Below, piece by piece: positions 26,348 through 34,851 of a DNA stretch of 37,910 bases. Position 1 is the stretch's first letter. The number at the start of each line of letters is the position of its first letter. The DNA comes from Lentisphaerota bacterium. GTDB lineage: Bacteria; Verrucomicrobiota; Lentisphaeria; Oligosphaerales; JABHEG01. Both the position numbers and the translations under genes were made by a program. The stretch spans positions 1 through 37,910 of the forward strand of contig JABHEG010000098.1 of NCBI GenBank assembly GCA_018676675.1. Reading direction: 5' to 3'. Under the pieces are notes generated by a model. That model made no database searches, had not been told where the DNA came from, and worked only from the letters and a program-made list of their open reading frames with translations.

Positions 26348-27751
26348 ATGGGCAACGTGTACATGCTTTTCTGGTTTGATGTCGAGGACTGTACCGTGCC
26401 CCAGAGCGATGATGCTGCGGGGCGTCTGGCATCTATCCTGACTCGCCATGGGGTCCGCGGCACATTCAAAGTTGTGGGGCAGAAGGCTCGAGTCCTTGAG
26501 CAGAGAGTCCGCTACAAAGTCATCGACGCTCTGCAGGAACACGACATCGGCTTCCACGCCAATTGGCATGGGTTGCGCCCGCAGATTGCCGAGTACCTGG
26601 CCCCACTCGATTGGGAGGATGGTGTCGCGGAGTTTGAGAGGCGTGAGGAGCCGGGATTGCTGGACGTACGGCGGCTGTTTGGGGTGAACCCGGTGACCTA
26701 CGGCCAGCCAGGCAGTAACTGGGCGCCCCACGTCTTCCCCGCGCTGCGTAAATGGGGGATCCCCACTTACGTGAGCGGATTCGGGTACATCGGGGTCGAC
26801 TGCCAGCCGTTCTGGCTTGGGGGAGTGCTGTGTACGTCGCACATGTCCGGAAAACGTCTCGCCGGCCAGCCCCAACGGCACCACATGGGGATGAATTTCG
26901 AACTGGGGAGCCCCGGGGAGTTGACCAAGCACAAGGAGACATTCTCCCGTTCGCTGGAGCAGCTCTCCACCTCGGGAGGCGTCGTCAGCATCATCAATCA
27001 TCCATGTACACTCGTGTTGGAGGAGTGGTGGAGTACCTACGTGAAGCCGCGTGAGCTTACTGAAGCCGGCTACCGGCACTTTGAGGAGTTCGTGGAGTGG
27101 GCCCTGGGCATGAAAGGTGTGCGAACGACCTGTGCTTCTGAACTTGTGGCTCTGTACCCGGACCTGGCTGTAGGACGGTGTTTCTCGCAGGACGATCTGG
27201 CGACAATTGCCGGAGAACTTGGCGGAGGCATTTCGTTCATTCGGCTGGGGACTCTCAGTGTATCCGCCGCGGAAGCGTTTGGGCTTCTCGTCAACTCTCT
27301 CAATGCCTGTCTGACAACTGGGAAGTTGCCCGAAGGCGTGTCCTGCACAGCAGTCTACAACCCCACCGAAAGGGCGACGCCACTGATGGACAAGCGCACC
27401 GTGCCGTGGGACGAATTTGCGACGGCAACACGGGACGTCGCGGCGGCGATTGCCCGAAACAACAGCGTGCCGAATCATATTCCAGTGGCCGGCGCAAGCG
27501 TTTCGCCAGCTGAGTATCTTGGGGCGGTGGCTCGGACCGTGCAGCGTCTCATTGGGGGAAACGGGCCGGAGAGTGACATCACGATCCAGCCTGAGGAATG
27601 TCGTTTTGAAGACTATGTCGATGACTCGGCCGCAGCACAATCGTGCAAGAGTGGTATGATGCTGGAGGGCTTCACCGCACCCAGGCTGTTGGAGTTTGCC
27701 AAACTCCTGGCCTGGACTGTGAAGCCGGCCATCCTGCGCGACGGCTCATGA
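26348..27751 (+). CDS. Polysaccharide deacetylase with pseudomurein-binding-like C-terminal region
   Basis: A 467-residue protein. The ATG at 26348 follows TAGGAGA; the frame is open upstream but without a good start. Residues 1-270 form a NodB-type deacetylase barrel: FDVED with Asp11 and Asp14 at the metal/base site, the zinc motif His70-x3-His74 in FHANWH, TYGQPGSNWAPHVFPALRKWG and a late IINHP histidine. No signal peptide is seen (MGNVYMLFWFDVED starts at strand 1), so it may be cytoplasmic. The remaining 200 residues carry two stretches resembling pseudomurein-binding repeats: AFGLLVNSLNACLTTGKLPEGV, and later IARNNSVPNHIPVAGASVSP followed by AEYLGAVARTV. The deacetylase assignment is firm. 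The tail assignment rests on the NG-LPN-V-V-G-SP-hydrophobic pattern and is less sure. Confidence 0.82.
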   Translation: MGNVYMLFWFDVEDCTVPQSDDAAGRLASILTRHGVRGTFKVVGQKARVLEQRVRYKVIDALQEHDIGFHANWHGLRPQIAEYLAPLDWEDGVAEFERREEPGLLDVRRLFGVNPVTYGQPGSNWAPHVFPALRKWGIPTYVSGFGYIGVDCQPFWLGGVLCTSHMSGKRLAGQPQRHHMGMNFELGSPGELTKHKETFSRSLEQLSTSGGVVSIINHPCTLVLEEWWSTYVKPRELTEAGYRHFEEFVEWALGMKGVRTTCASELVALYPDLAVGRCFSQDDLATIAGELGGGISFIRLGTLSVSAAEAFGLLVNSLNACLTTGKLPEGVSCTAVYNPTERATPLMDKRTVPWDEFATATRDVAAAIARNNSVPNHIPVAGASVSPAEYLGAVARTVQRLIGGNGPESDITIQPEECRFEDYVDDSAAAQSCKSGMMLEGFTAPRLLEFAKLLAWTVKPAILRDGS

Positions 27752-27797
27752 AGGTGCGATCTGCATGTGGTTCTCTCGATTCGTAGAGGTCAAGTGT

Positions 27798-30104
27798 ATG
27801 TACGGTATGACGTGGCGTTCGGCGGCTTTTGGTGTAGGTCTTGGTTGCCTGGGAGGCATCGCGATGATGAATGCGAGGTGTGCAGCTGCCGAACTCGTGC
27901 CGCTTGGCACGGAGCACCGCGTGTGGACGATGGGGGAGTTCACGGTTAGCGGTGTGCCCGCGAGCCAGAACCCTTACGACGCGGACGAGCTTGCTGTGGA
28001 TGCCGTGTTCAAGGGACCTGATGGGAGCGAGATCCGTTTGCCCGCGTTTTGGTATCAGGGCTTCAGGCGGGAGTTGGCTCAGCGGGACGCCAAGAACAAG
28101 CAGGGCAAGCTGATCAAGCGTGAGACGGAGGTGCTGACGTCGCAAGGCGAGGCGGGGTGGCGCGTTCGGTTCACTCCTGTCTCGCCGGGGACGCACCAGT
28201 GGCGCGTCGAGATCCGTCAGGGAGCAGGGGAGGCGTTCGAGACGAAGGGAGCCGGGGAGCTTGACGTCAGTCCAGCGCCCGCCGGGGCTCGCGGTTTCGT
28301 TCGGGTCGAGCCTGAGAGCCGGCGCTACTTCATGACCGACGACGGAACGCCGCTGCCGCTGCTTGGGGAATGCTGCTGCTGGCACGGGCCACGCGGCACG
28401 TTCGACTACGACGACTGGCTTCCTGACTTCGCGGCGAACCGGATGAACTACACGCGTCTCTGGATGTGGCCGAACGCCTTCGGGATCGAGGTCCTGAAGG
28501 GTGAGCTTGCGAGCTACAATCAGGAGAAAGCCTGGCGGCTTGACCATGTCTTGGACACGGCACTCGCGAACGGTGTAGTCGTGATGCTGTGCTTCGACTA
28601 CCACGGCATCTTCCAGGTCAAGCCGGACATGTGGGGCGGCAACAACTGGTGGCCGCAGCATCCATACAACGTGGTCGCAGGTGGCCCGTGCAAGACGCAG
28701 AACGACTTCTTCACCGATGACAGGGCTGCGGCCTTCTACCGGAAGCGTTTGCGGTGCCTGATCGGGCGATACTCGGCCGTCCCGAGTGTCATGTCGTGGC
28801 AGTTTTTCAATGAGATCAACAACGTATACCGGTACCTGAAACCGAACGATGTGGTGGCTTGGCACGACCGCATGGCGCAGTGGCTGAAGGCACAGGATCC
28901 CTACAAGCACCCGATCACCACCAGCTTCGGCTCAAAGGGGGAACAGGCTGCGATGTGGCGCCTGGCGAGCATCGACTACGCGCAATGGCACCTGTATCTG
29001 AACTGGGCCGGGCACTACAAGCACCCGGCTGCGATGTGCGACGATGTCGCTCGACGTTTCACCAAGGACTACGGCAAGCCCATCTACGTTGGGGAATACG
29101 GTACTAGCGGTCGAGGGTGGCAACCGGAGATCGATCCCTACTTGCGCGGGCTGCAGCAATCGCTGTGGGGAGGGATCATGACCGGCACAGCCGGGACGTG
29201 CATGCCGTGGTGGTGGGAGAAGATGCACGCGGGGAAGATCCACCACCTTTGGAAGGCGCTCGGGACGTTCATCGACGGGACCGGGCTGGGAGGGGCGGAT
29301 TGGCGACCAATCCCGTTGCTGCAGCCCGAGACCGAGGTGGCCCTGGGACGGCTTCTTGAAGACGCCGGTCCTTTCACGGTGAAAATTCCATGCACCGGAG
29401 ACTGGGGCCAGCGCTCCAAAGGAGCCATGGCGATCGGGGCGCCTTTAGCAGCCACCCAGTCGGAGCTGCACAGGTTTCTGCACGGCCGCGACAAGCCGGA
29501 ACTCCGTGTCCCGTGCGTGTTGCTCGCCGAGATCGCCGAGGGCGGGAGCCTGACGGCACACGTCAACTCCGTCTCGAATGGCGCGAAGCTTACGGTCCTG
29601 GTGGACGGCAAAGACGTGTTTGAGCGGGAACTGCCGAACAAGGACGGGCGCCACAAGGTTGAGGGCGAGTACGACGAAGACGTGGTCGTACCGTTACCCT
29701 CGGGCCGGCACACGATCGAGCTGACCAACCCCGGTCGGGACTGGATCGCCATAGACTGGCTCAAACTCGCCAATGTGCGGCCTTGCGGCAAAGTGGTCAC
29801 CGACACGCCTCCGCCAGTCCTCCCGTATGCCCTCACTGACGGTAGGCAGGCCTTGTTGTGGGTGATCGACCCGCGCTTCAACTATCCCAATGGGGCAAAG
29901 GAAGAGACGCCGGTTGTTCTTCATGGCGGCGCGGTTTCGCTGCCCGGCCTTCCCGTTGGCCGCTATGCGGTCGAGTGGTGGGATACTCGAAGTGGCGCGC
30001 CAATCGGACGCGCGGATGTGGCCGAATCTCAGCGCGGCAACTTGCCCCTGATACTGCCGGATTTCCGCGTGGACATCGCTGCTCGGATCAAACTGGTAAG
30101 GTAA
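27798..30104 (+). CDS. Secreted DUF5060 / GH5-like glycoside hydrolase
   Basis: A 768-residue exported enzyme. The ATG at 27798 follows AGAGGT and gives a signal peptide (MYGMTWRSAAFGVGLG, cut near RCAAAE). An ATG 33 bases upstream is possible but has a weaker site. Residues of about 35-165 form a DUF5060 beta domain (VWTMGEFTVSG, ADELAVDAVFKGPDG, VRFTPVSPGTHQWRVEI). Residues of about 170-480 form a (beta/alpha)8 cellulase-superfamily barrel with candidate acid/base Glu339 (QFFNEINNV) and nucleophile Glu433 (YVGEYGTSG). Beta domains follow, including a carbohydrate-binding-like stretch (LTVLVDGKDVF to HTIELTN). It starts 46 bases after the deacetylase and precedes the sialidase-like gene by 24 bases, consistent with an operon. 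The substrate is not predictable. Confidence 0.9.
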   Translation: MYGMTWRSAAFGVGLGCLGGIAMMNARCAAAELVPLGTEHRVWTMGEFTVSGVPASQNPYDADELAVDAVFKGPDGSEIRLPAFWYQGFRRELAQRDAKNKQGKLIKRETEVLTSQGEAGWRVRFTPVSPGTHQWRVEIRQGAGEAFETKGAGELDVSPAPAGARGFVRVEPESRRYFMTDDGTPLPLLGECCCWHGPRGTFDYDDWLPDFAANRMNYTRLWMWPNAFGIEVLKGELASYNQEKAWRLDHVLDTALANGVVVMLCFDYHGIFQVKPDMWGGNNWWPQHPYNVVAGGPCKTQNDFFTDDRAAAFYRKRLRCLIGRYSAVPSVMSWQFFNEINNVYRYLKPNDVVAWHDRMAQWLKAQDPYKHPITTSFGSKGEQAAMWRLASIDYAQWHLYLNWAGHYKHPAAMCDDVARRFTKDYGKPIYVGEYGTSGRGWQPEIDPYLRGLQQSLWGGIMTGTAGTCMPWWWEKMHAGKIHHLWKALGTFIDGTGLGGADWRPIPLLQPETEVALGRLLEDAGPFTVKIPCTGDWGQRSKGAMAIGAPLAATQSELHRFLHGRDKPELRVPCVLLAEIAEGGSLTAHVNSVSNGAKLTVLVDGKDVFERELPNKDGRHKVEGEYDEDVVVPLPSGRHTIELTNPGRDWIAIDWLKLANVRPCGKVVTDTPPPVLPYALTDGRQALLWVIDPRFNYPNGAKEETPVVLHGGAVSLPGLPVGRYAVEWWDTRSGAPIGRADVAESQRGNLPLILPDFRVDIAARIKLVR

Positions 30105-30128
30105 CGCGATCGCAGGAGTACAGTGACT

Positions 30129-31193
30129 ATGGGACCTCCCTGGATCGATGTTTTCATCGGGGGACAGGACGGTGTCCACACCTACCGCATTCCCGCCATG
30201 ACGGTGGCGCCATCCGGCGCCTTGCTGGTGTTCTGTGAAGCGCGTCGGGAGAGCATCCGTGATGCCAGCCCGACGGACATGGTCCTCAAACGCAGTCTTG
30301 ACGATGGCGCGACCTGGTTGCCCCTGCAGACGCTGGCACACGGTGAAGGCACCGATGCCTTGATGAATCCGGTGGCTGTGGTGGACCAGGAGACACGCAC
30401 CACATTCCTCGCTTGCTGCAACACCAATCGTGGCACGCGGGGGGAACACCGCCATCACCTGTTGCTCCGCAGTGGCGATGACGGTTTGACTTGGTCGGAG
30501 GCCGAAGACATCGGGAACCGGATCGCGGGGTATGATGACACCTTTGTTCCCGGGCCTGGTTGCGGGATCCAGACTCGGTCAGGTCGACTGGTCATCCCCG
30601 GCTACACCAGCCCGGAGACGATTGATGCGAAAGGGGAAAGGGGGTTCCGTTCACGGGTTCTCTACAGCGATGACCACGGCGAGAGCTGGTCCCTGGGGCA
30701 GCCTGTGTCCACGGATGCAAATGAGTCGCAGGTCGTTGAGTTGGCAGATGGGCGACTGATGCTGAACATGCGTCAGGGCACAGGCCAGAGCTGCCGCGCG
30801 GTGGCGCTCAGCTCGGATGGGGGTGAATCGTGGGGAACCGTCACCTGGGACAGGGCCCTCAATGAGTGTCCCTGTCAGGCCAGTTTCCTGCGCTACAGTT
30901 GCGCGGGTTCCGGTGACAGGGGCCGTCTCCTGTTTGCGAACCCTGACAACGTTGGTGAACGTTTTGGCGTGGTTGAGCGCAGCCGGATGACGGTCCGCGC
31001 CAGCTATGACGAAGGGCAGACCTGGCCGGTCAAGAAGCTGATTCATGCGGGGCCGTCTTCGTACTCCGGATTGGTTCGGCTTGCCAACGGTGACATCGGC
31101 CTGGTCTTCGAAGGTGGAGAGACGCATCGGCGGGAGTGGATTCGTTTCTGTAGCCTGCCGTTGGCGTGGCTGACAGACGGGTGTGATCGTTGA
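30129..31193 (+). CDS. Sialidase-like BNR-repeat glycosidase (GH33-like), no signal peptide
   Basis: A protein of 354 residues with the six-bladed sialidase fold. The N-terminal YRIPA motif supplies the first arginine of the sialidase triad (Arg20). Five Asp-box repeats (S-x-D-x-G-x-x-W) are visible: SLDDGATW, SGDDGLTW, SDDHGESW, SSDGGESW and SYDEGQTW. ESQVVELADG and SSYSGLVRLANGDIGLVFE match the glutamate and tyrosine regions. The ribosome-binding site AGGAG lies ten bases before the ATG at 30129 and only four before an in-frame GTG at 30123, which is a possible alternative start. No signal peptide is present, so it would act on imported oligosaccharides. Many environmental members of this family are not true sialidases, so substrate specificity is open. 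The stop is five bases from the convergent kinase stop. Confidence 0.88.
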   Translation: MGPPWIDVFIGGQDGVHTYRIPAMTVAPSGALLVFCEARRESIRDASPTDMVLKRSLDDGATWLPLQTLAHGEGTDALMNPVAVVDQETRTTFLACCNTNRGTRGEHRHHLLLRSGDDGLTWSEAEDIGNRIAGYDDTFVPGPGCGIQTRSGRLVIPGYTSPETIDAKGERGFRSRVLYSDDHGESWSLGQPVSTDANESQVVELADGRLMLNMRQGTGQSCRAVALSSDGGESWGTVTWDRALNECPCQASFLRYSCAGSGDRGRLLFANPDNVGERFGVVERSRMTVRASYDEGQTWPVKKLIHAGPSSYSGLVRLANGDIGLVFEGGETHRREWIRFCSLPLAWLTDGCDR

Positions 31194-31198
31194 GAGAC

Positions 31199-32662
31199 TC
31201 AGACCTGCCGGACCGCAGCATAGGCGCTGTTGTAGCGCGACTGAAGCTCGCCGTAGAGATCGGCCAGTTCCTCTCTGGGGTCGAACACTTTCTCCACGGA
31301 GACCATGGCGGCCGCGGCCGCGGAGAGGTCCGGGAACAAGCCTGAAGCGACCGAGGCCAGAATCGCGGCGCCCAAGGCACCGGTCTCTGTCTCGGCACAG
31401 ACGCCTACAGGCAGCTGCGTCACATCCGCGCGTATCTGAGTCCACACGTCGCTCTTTGCACCCCCGCCCGATATCAGGATTTGGGACGGTTCAACCCCGG
31501 TCAGCCCGCGAGAAATGTCGATCAGTTGGCCGACGCTGAGCGCGACGCCCTCCAGAACAGCGCGGACGAAATGCGGCCGTTCGTGGACGCTGCTGATGCC
31601 CAGGAACGCGCCTCGTGCAGTGGCATCCCACACCGGGCTGCGCTCTCCGTCAAGGTAGGGAAGGAACAGCATGCCGTCACATCCCGGTGGTGCCGCCCCC
31701 GCTTCTTCCACAAGCGTCTCGAGCGTTGCCCCGGCGCCGAATGCCTGCACTGCCCAGGAGAGTGAACCGGACCCTGAATTGGTCAGCCCGTAGACGGCGA
31801 CCATCGCCGGCTTCAGCGGGATCACAAGCAATCCGCGTGTCTCGTCCGGGGGCTGCTTGCTCAGCAAGCCGACAATCTCAGACGTGCCGGCGTAGTCAAA
31901 TGCGCAACGCGACAGGTTCATCCCTGTCGCCACCATACTGCAATACGCGTCAATCCAGCCGGCCGCAACAGGCGTGCCTGGAGCAAGACCTGTCAGGGCA
32001 GCGGCCTGGCTTGACACGTGCCCAGCCACCTCGTCCGGCTCAGCGAGACGCGGTATCATTTCGGGACTGACGCCGAGCCGCGCCAGGTAATCGGCGTCGC
32101 TTCCACCGGTCACTGTATGAACCAAGCCGAGCATCGAGTGACGATCGCTCGTCGCCTCGCCGGTCAACTGCGCGGCGACATAGTCTTTCGCCTGGGCTAT
32201 CCAGCGAGTCCGTGTCGCGCCGCCAACGTCATGCCGACTCACCCAGGCGACACGTGCCGGCGGCATCGAGGCCGAGAACGGAAGGTCGATTCCCAGGAGG
32301 GCACGGGCGGAATCCGGGGTCACCCGCTCTGCCAACTCTTCGGCCTCGTCTTCCGCCCGGGCATCCTGCCACGTGATCGCGGGACGGGCTGGACGGCAAT
32401 CTTCGTCAAGGAACGCAGTCGAGAAATGCCCGCTCAACCCGATGCCGTCGATCGACTCCGGATCGATGCCCAGTTCCCACGTCCGCCGGAGGCACAAGAC
32501 CACGCTTTCCCACCAGTCTTCCGGGTTCTGCTCGAACCAGCCGGGGGCAGGCCGTGAGATTGCGCACGGTGCCGAGGAAAGGGCCAAGCAAGCTCCGGAG
32601 TCATCGAAGACACCGACTTTGGTTGCACTGGTGCCCAGATCAATTCCCAGGAAAGATGCCAT
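31199..32662 (-). CDS. FGGY-family carbohydrate kinase (xylulokinase-like)
   Basis: A 487-residue cytoplasmic sugar kinase. The open frame extends further upstream, but the ATG at 32662, preceded by AGGA, starts directly at the phosphate-binding motif FLGIDLGTSATKVG. Other family features are WQDARAEDEAEEL (sugar-binding aspartate), the catalytic-base segment AAGWIDAYCSMV with Asp238, DYAGTSEIVG, YLDGERSPVWDATARGAFLG and the ATP-site ISGGGAKSDVWTQIRAD. These resemble xylulokinases, but the family phosphorylates many pentoses, hexoses and polyols. It probably activates a sugar released by the neighbouring hydrolases, perhaps the product of the isomerase-like protein. It is transcribed towards the sialidase-like gene, so it is a separate unit. 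Confidence 0.93.
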   Translation of the reverse strand: MASFLGIDLGTSATKVGVFDDSGACLALSSAPCAISRPAPGWFEQNPEDWWESVVLCLRRTWELGIDPESIDGIGLSGHFSTAFLDEDCRPARPAITWQDARAEDEAEELAERVTPDSARALLGIDLPFSASMPPARVAWVSRHDVGGATRTRWIAQAKDYVAAQLTGEATSDRHSMLGLVHTVTGGSDADYLARLGVSPEMIPRLAEPDEVAGHVSSQAAALTGLAPGTPVAAGWIDAYCSMVATGMNLSRCAFDYAGTSEIVGLLSKQPPDETRGLLVIPLKPAMVAVYGLTNSGSGSLSWAVQAFGAGATLETLVEEAGAAPPGCDGMLFLPYLDGERSPVWDATARGAFLGISSVHERPHFVRAVLEGVALSVGQLIDISRGLTGVEPSQILISGGGAKSDVWTQIRADVTQLPVGVCAETETGALGAAILASVASGLFPDLSAAAAAMVSVEKVFDPREELADLYGELQSRYNSAYAAVRQV

Positions 32663-33140
32663 CACACATCCTGTGCCGTTCCGGCGTATACACGGGCGCG
32701 ATCCCCGCCTCTGGAGACGCATGTTCACATACTTCAGCCTGCTGCGCGTGTCGCGGTTTCGTCGACAGCGTCGCGTCAGAGTACGGATACGTGGCGAACG
32801 CCGGGGATCAAGCCCTGGTGCATGTTCCACTTCTCAGCGTGTTCCTGTTCCTGAGGGAGGTGGGCATACTTTGCCGCCAGGGCTTTGACGGGTGGCTGCG
32901 GGGCATTACGTTCGGCAACACACGAGGCCAGCCTCCGGCGTGGGGGCACCAGTCCTATCGGAGAGTGTAACTGTCTTCTGTTGGTGCCCGGGCAGGTCGC
33001 CGTCCGGGGGTCGAACCGTGCTCAAACGGCGTGACGTTACACACGAGACGGCAGCCGTACGGTTTGCCCGAACGGTCGAAGAGCTGTTTCTCGCGGCGCG
33101 AGCACGGCGGCGTGGCCCTGAGCCGCGGAGGTACTGAGCG
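32663..33140. other. Divergent intergenic gap, 478 bp
   Basis: This region lies between the minus-strand kinase and the plus-strand EamA gene. It contains the diverged third copy of the structured repeat (separate entry) in its right half. The left 260 bases show no credible gene or obvious promoter. Confidence 0.6.
32931..33045 (+). repeat. Structured repeat, diverged copy C
   Basis: This stretch matches copies A and B (22693-23010) at the ends but is shorter in the middle: a GCCTCCGGCG start, TATCGGAGAGTGTAACTG, the GTGCTCAAACG box and a final GTTACACACGAG. The closing stem is a perfect 7 bp, GTGTAAC (32965-32971) with GTTACAC (33036-33042). Its sequence differs from the GTGTAGCT/AGCTACAC of copy B, so the bases change as a pair. 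An inverted repeat GGCACCA/TGGTGCC (32945-32951 with 32982-32988) is special to this copy. It ends about 95 bases before the EamA start, on the same strand. Confidence 0.65.
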
Positions 33141-34040
33141 TTGTCATTTCTGTCCATTGCCGGCACGATTGCCGTCTGCATGGTTTGGGGCGCCGGCTTT
33201 TCCTTCATGAAGATCGGGCTCCGGTATCTGCCGCCTTTCTGTTTGGTGGGGCTGCGCTTTGCCGCTACGACTGTGTTCCTGGCAGTCTATGTGAAAGCCA
33301 GCGGCATGGAATGGCGCATCCCCCGCAACGCGCGGCGCGGGATGCTCGTCCTGATCGTGCTGTTCTTCACCCAGCAGGCCTGCATTTTTCTGGGCATGAC
33401 GTTCACCCGAGCAGGGCGCATGGGGGTGATTCTCAACACCCAGCCCATCCTTACGGCCATCGCGGCTCACTACTTCCTGACCCACGACCGTTTGACTGCG
33501 ACCAAACTTGCGGGGTTGATTGTGGCTGTCTGTGGCGTCGCTCTGGTATTCCGCGAGTCATTCAGCGTCTTCAACAGTCGCATTCTGATCGGGGATCTGC
33601 TGGCCCTCTGTGCGGCAGCTGCCTGGGGTATGCAGAACATTGTGTCAAAGCACGTCGTACGAGATGTGTCCCCAACCACGATGACGTGTTGGCGGGCCGT
33701 CATTTCGAGCGTTGCGTTTTTCGCACTGAGCGCAGTTGTTGACCCGGGACCCATCCCACGCCAACCGCTTGACGCGCTCTTCCTCTGTGCCATATCCTAC
33801 CTGGTCATTGTGTCTACCGTGTTCGGCTTTGTACTGTGGATGTGGCTTATCAAGCACAACAACCCGAGTCAGGTCGCCTCGTTCTGCTTCATCACACCGG
33901 TGACCAGCATTGTGGTGGCGTGGGCGATGCTCGGCGAGCCAATCACCCGTGACTTGTGGCTGGCCGCGCCATTGGTGGGACTTGGGATCTTCCTGGCGAA
34001 CGTAGGCTGGAAGCGCGCTGATCGTGTGAGTGAGGACTGA
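33141..34040 (+). CDS. EamA/DMT-family membrane transporter
   Basis: A 299-residue integral membrane protein of the drug/metabolite transporter superfamily. It has ten predicted hydrophobic helices in two EamA repeats: FLSIAGTIAVCMVWGAGFSF at the start, GMTFTRAGRMGVILNTQPILTAI in the first repeat, and YLVIVSTVFGFVLWMWLIK plus FITPVTSIVVAWAMLGEPI in the second. The start is a TTG at 33141, chosen because a strong CGGAGGT lies eight bases upstream and helix 1 begins right after it. Members export or import small metabolites; the substrate is unknown. Five bases separate it from the HAD gene, so the two are probably translated from one message. Confidence 0.93.
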   Translation: MSFLSIAGTIAVCMVWGAGFSFMKIGLRYLPPFCLVGLRFAATTVFLAVYVKASGMEWRIPRNARRGMLVLIVLFFTQQACIFLGMTFTRAGRMGVILNTQPILTAIAAHYFLTHDRLTATKLAGLIVAVCGVALVFRESFSVFNSRILIGDLLALCAAAAWGMQNIVSKHVVRDVSPTTMTCWRAVISSVAFFALSAVVDPGPIPRQPLDALFLCAISYLVIVSTVFGFVLWMWLIKHNNPSQVASFCFITPVTSIVVAWAMLGEPITRDLWLAAPLVGLGIFLANVGWKRADRVSED

Positions 34041-34045
34041 AAGCC

Positions 34046-34606
34046 ATGGTAATCGCCATTGACTACGACGGGACAATCGCTGACACGAGCCACGAGAAAG
34101 TCAAGTGGATTGAGGCCAATCTTGGGGTGAGCGTCTCGCCTTGGGAGTGCAGCCGAACGGAGTGCGTCCCGATCATCGGCCTTGAGGCATACGAACGGAT
34201 GGGGAATGCCGTGTACGAGCAGGCGAGCACGCTCCAGGCCGATGAGATTTCTGGTGCTCTCGGAACCCTCCGGTTGCTCTCCAAAAGAGCCGCGTTGCAT
34301 GTTGTGACGGCTCGGACGGAGGAGCGCATTCCCTATGCCCGGGAGTGGTTGGCCAACCAGGGAGCGCTGGACTGCTTTGCGGGAATCCACTCCTCCAGCG
34401 GGTCGTCGAAGGCTGTGGTGTGTTCGGCCATTGGAGCCGATGTCCTGATCGACGACGATATCAGGCATCTGTGCAGGATCGACATCGGGGGGCTCACGCG
34501 GATCCTGTTGCAGCATGGTCGTGAAGCCGAGCCGGGGTGCGGGGTGGGCATCACATTCTGCAGCAGCTGGCAACAGGTCTTCGCCTGCGTCCATGGAGTG
34601 TCTTGA
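34046..34606 (+). CDS. HAD-superfamily phosphatase (small, nucleotidase-like)
   Basis: A 186-residue cytoplasmic haloacid-dehalogenase hydrolase. Motif I is IDYDGT with nucleophile Asp6 and acid Asp8. Motif II is the VVTART segment, motif III lysine lies in SSKAVV, and motif IV is the LIDDD acidic pair. The small helical cap between motifs I and II and the TART motif resemble 5'-nucleotidase-like and hypothetical HAD groups. It should dephosphorylate a small phosphometabolite. It lies five bases after the EamA gene, which suggests that dephosphorylation is followed by transport of the product. This link is inference. The 245 bases after it hold nothing recognisable before the beta-helix gene. 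Confidence 0.88.
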   Translation: MVIAIDYDGTIADTSHEKVKWIEANLGVSVSPWECSRTECVPIIGLEAYERMGNAVYEQASTLQADEISGALGTLRLLSKRAALHVVTARTEERIPYAREWLANQGALDCFAGIHSSSGSSKAVVCSAIGADVLIDDDIRHLCRIDIGGLTRILLQHGREAEPGCGVGITFCSSWQQVFACVHGVS

Positions 34607-34851
34607 GCACCACCACCGTGCTGGTTCTCAGGAGCAACCACAGGTCGAGGGGGGGATTCGGAGGTCGGGAGTGAGAGCAGCCTTTGGGCGGCGTTTTTGC
34701 GGTTCTCCCCCTATATTCCATCCGGTCTGTGTCCTGACGCGGAAGTGGAAGCCCTGTGGAAGCACCGGAAGGGGCCAGAGGCCGGAAGTCCACGAACGTG
34801 TGCTGGGAATACCAGGAGTAGTCTGTGCCGCATTCGGCAGGAAGGCAGATA

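Noticed and set aside
26201..28910. Long minus-strand open frames (26201-27640 and 27672-28910).
   Set aside because: They are mirror frames of the deacetylase and DUF5060 genes; no motifs or ribosome-binding sites.
34607..34851. A TATATT sequence near 34715 considered as a -10 box for the beta-helix gene.
   Set aside because: No matching -35 hexamer lies at 16-18 bases, so the call would be arbitrary.
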